Below are positions 4,718 through 5,472 of a stretch of DNA of 5,472 nt, in pieces. The stretch covers positions 41,464 through 46,935 of the forward strand of contig MGQN01000046.1 of NCBI GenBank assembly GCA_001797845.1, written 5' to 3'. The notes under the pieces were generated by a model. That model did not search any database and was not told the DNA's origin. It saw only the letters and a list, made by a program, of their open reading frames with translations. The DNA comes from Deltaproteobacteria bacterium RBG_16_44_11. GTDB lineage: Bacteria > Desulfobacterota > Syntrophia > Syntrophales > Smithellaceae. Position 1 is the first letter of the stretch, and each line of letters begins with the position of its first letter. The translations under genes were made by a program, and so were the position numbers.

Positions 4718-5472
4718 TTAAGCGGAAATAATTGCATCGGTCACGGAAGCAACTTTTTTCATCGCGGCCACATCATGTACCCGGACAATATTGCACCCGT
4801 TGATTATTGCCGCGACAACCGTGGCTGCGGTGCCTTCCCCTCTTTCGCGCGGTTCTCCGCCGGTTACTTTTCCGATAAAAGACTTCCGTGATGTTCCTAC
4901 CATTACCGGTATTCCCAATCCCTTCAATTCGGATAGATTTCTAATAATTCTATAATTATCTTCCGGAGTTTTTCCGAAACCGATTCCGGGATCGATAATC
5001 AGAGACTCCTTTTTCACACCCACGTTGATGGCTTTTTCGCTGCTCTTTTTCAGATACGCTAAAATCTCTCCCATCAAATCAGCATAAATCAAATTGCCTT
5101 TTTGCATGTTTTTGGGTTTGCCCCGCATATGCATCAGTATCGCCGCGGCGTGTGTCTCCTTGACGGTTTTCGCCATCTCTTTATCATTATTTAAGGCACT
5201 TATATCATTGATTATTTCGGCGCCGGCGTCAATGGCGTGCCTGGCAACCTGTGCTTTTTTCGTATCAATGGATATCGGTATCTTTGATTTTTTTACCAAA
5301 CCATCGATGATAGGAAGCACTCTTTTTAATTCCACACTAGCCGAAACAGACTTGGCACCAGGCCGTGTCGATTCTGCGCCAATATCGATAATATCGGCGC
5401 CTTCGGCAGTCATCTGTAATCCATGTTCAATAGCTTTTTCACGAGAATAAAAAAGCCCTCCGTCGGAAAACG
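4718..5472 (-). CDS. folP: Dihydropteroate synthase, 5' end beyond the window
   Basis: The enzyme condenses 6-hydroxymethyl-dihydropterin diphosphate with p-aminobenzoate to 7,8-dihydropteroate in folate synthesis and is the sulfonamide target. The frame is open to the window edge. It begins with FSDGG, the tail of the first signature (NxTPDSFSDGG), so about 20-30 residues are missing from the usual 270-280. Of the 250 visible residues, key motifs are ESTRPGA (33-39, flexible loop 2), SIDTKK (67-72), NDIS (88-91, pterin-site Asn), DPGIGFGKT (160-168, pterin-site Asp), GTSRKSFIG (192-200) and RVHDV (230-234, diphosphate-binding Arg and His). All are intact, so it should be active. An internal ATG at 5413 is not the start, because conserved FolP sequence continues upstream of it. 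It is the first gene of the visible operon; its promoter lies outside. Confidence 0.97.
   Translation of the reverse strand, partial: FSDGGLFYSREKAIEHGLQMTAEGADIIDIGAESTRPGAKSVSASVELKRVLPIIDGLVKKSKIPISIDTKKAQVARHAIDAGAEIINDISALNNDKEMAKTVKETHAAAILMHMRGKPKNMQKGNLIYADLMGEILAYLKKSSEKAINVGVKKESLIIDPGIGFGKTPEDNYRIIRNLSELKGLGIPVMVGTSRKSFIGKVTGGEPRERGEGTAATVVAAIINGCNIVRVHDVAAMKKVASVTDAIISA

Noticed and set aside
5411..5413. The ATG at 5413 as the folP start codon
   Set aside because: In-frame sequence upstream (FSDGGLFYSREKAIEHG) is the conserved FolP N-terminal region, so this Met is internal and the gene is merely cut by the window edge.
5094..5450. A 118-codon open frame on the plus strand across folP
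   Set aside because: It lies wholly antisense to a gene with every FolP signature, has no ribosome-binding site of note, and its translation is a low-complexity Ile/Ser/Cys/Phe-rich string with no family resemblance.

Overview
The window reads as ordinary chromosomal DNA from a Gram-negative (diderm), probably anaerobic bacterium of the Desulfobacterota/'deltaproteobacterial' type. The reasons are the moderate, AT-leaning composition, a DUF169 protein paired with a short-chain dehydrogenase, a periplasmic DUF4124-SLT lytic transglycosylase with a signal peptide, and a folP-acpS-tsaE-lysC gene order that resembles the longer folP...glmM-pdxJ-acpS-nnrD-tsaE-lysC clusters I recall from that phylum. 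The taxonomic call is inference and not certain. I see no tRNA, rRNA, CRISPR array, insertion sequence or integration site.

Left part (1-1300, plus strand): the 3' two-thirds of a short-chain dehydrogenase/reductase is followed after 26 bases, behind a strong Shine-Dalgarno, by a complete DUF169 protein. The two are probably one transcript.

Middle (1301-2017, plus strand): a short intergenic region holds a good sigma70-type promoter whose -35 box and spacer are embedded in a 12-bp inverted repeat. It drives a small secreted lytic transglycosylase. The predicted transcription start falls on or next to the A of its best ATG, so the mRNA may be leaderless.

Right part (5472-2023, minus strand): one tightly packed convergent operon, read right to left: folP (dihydropteroate synthase, 5' end outside the window), acpS (holo-ACP synthase), tsaE (tRNA t6A ATPase), lysC (aspartokinase) and a membrane-anchored ComEA-like helix-hairpin-helix protein. 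Intergenic gaps are 11, 23, 2 and 4 bases, so translational coupling is likely. The operon joins housekeeping steps of folate synthesis, lipid carrier activation, tRNA modification and aspartate-family amino acid synthesis. Its last gene ends 5 bases from the end of the transglycosylase gene.

The most notable signal is inside lysC. Two perfect AAGGAGG ribosome-binding sites each precede an in-frame start (GTG codon 240 and ATG codon 247) at the catalytic/ACT-domain junction. This is the arrangement expected for separate translation of a regulatory beta subunit. I did not find a convincing wholly new system here.
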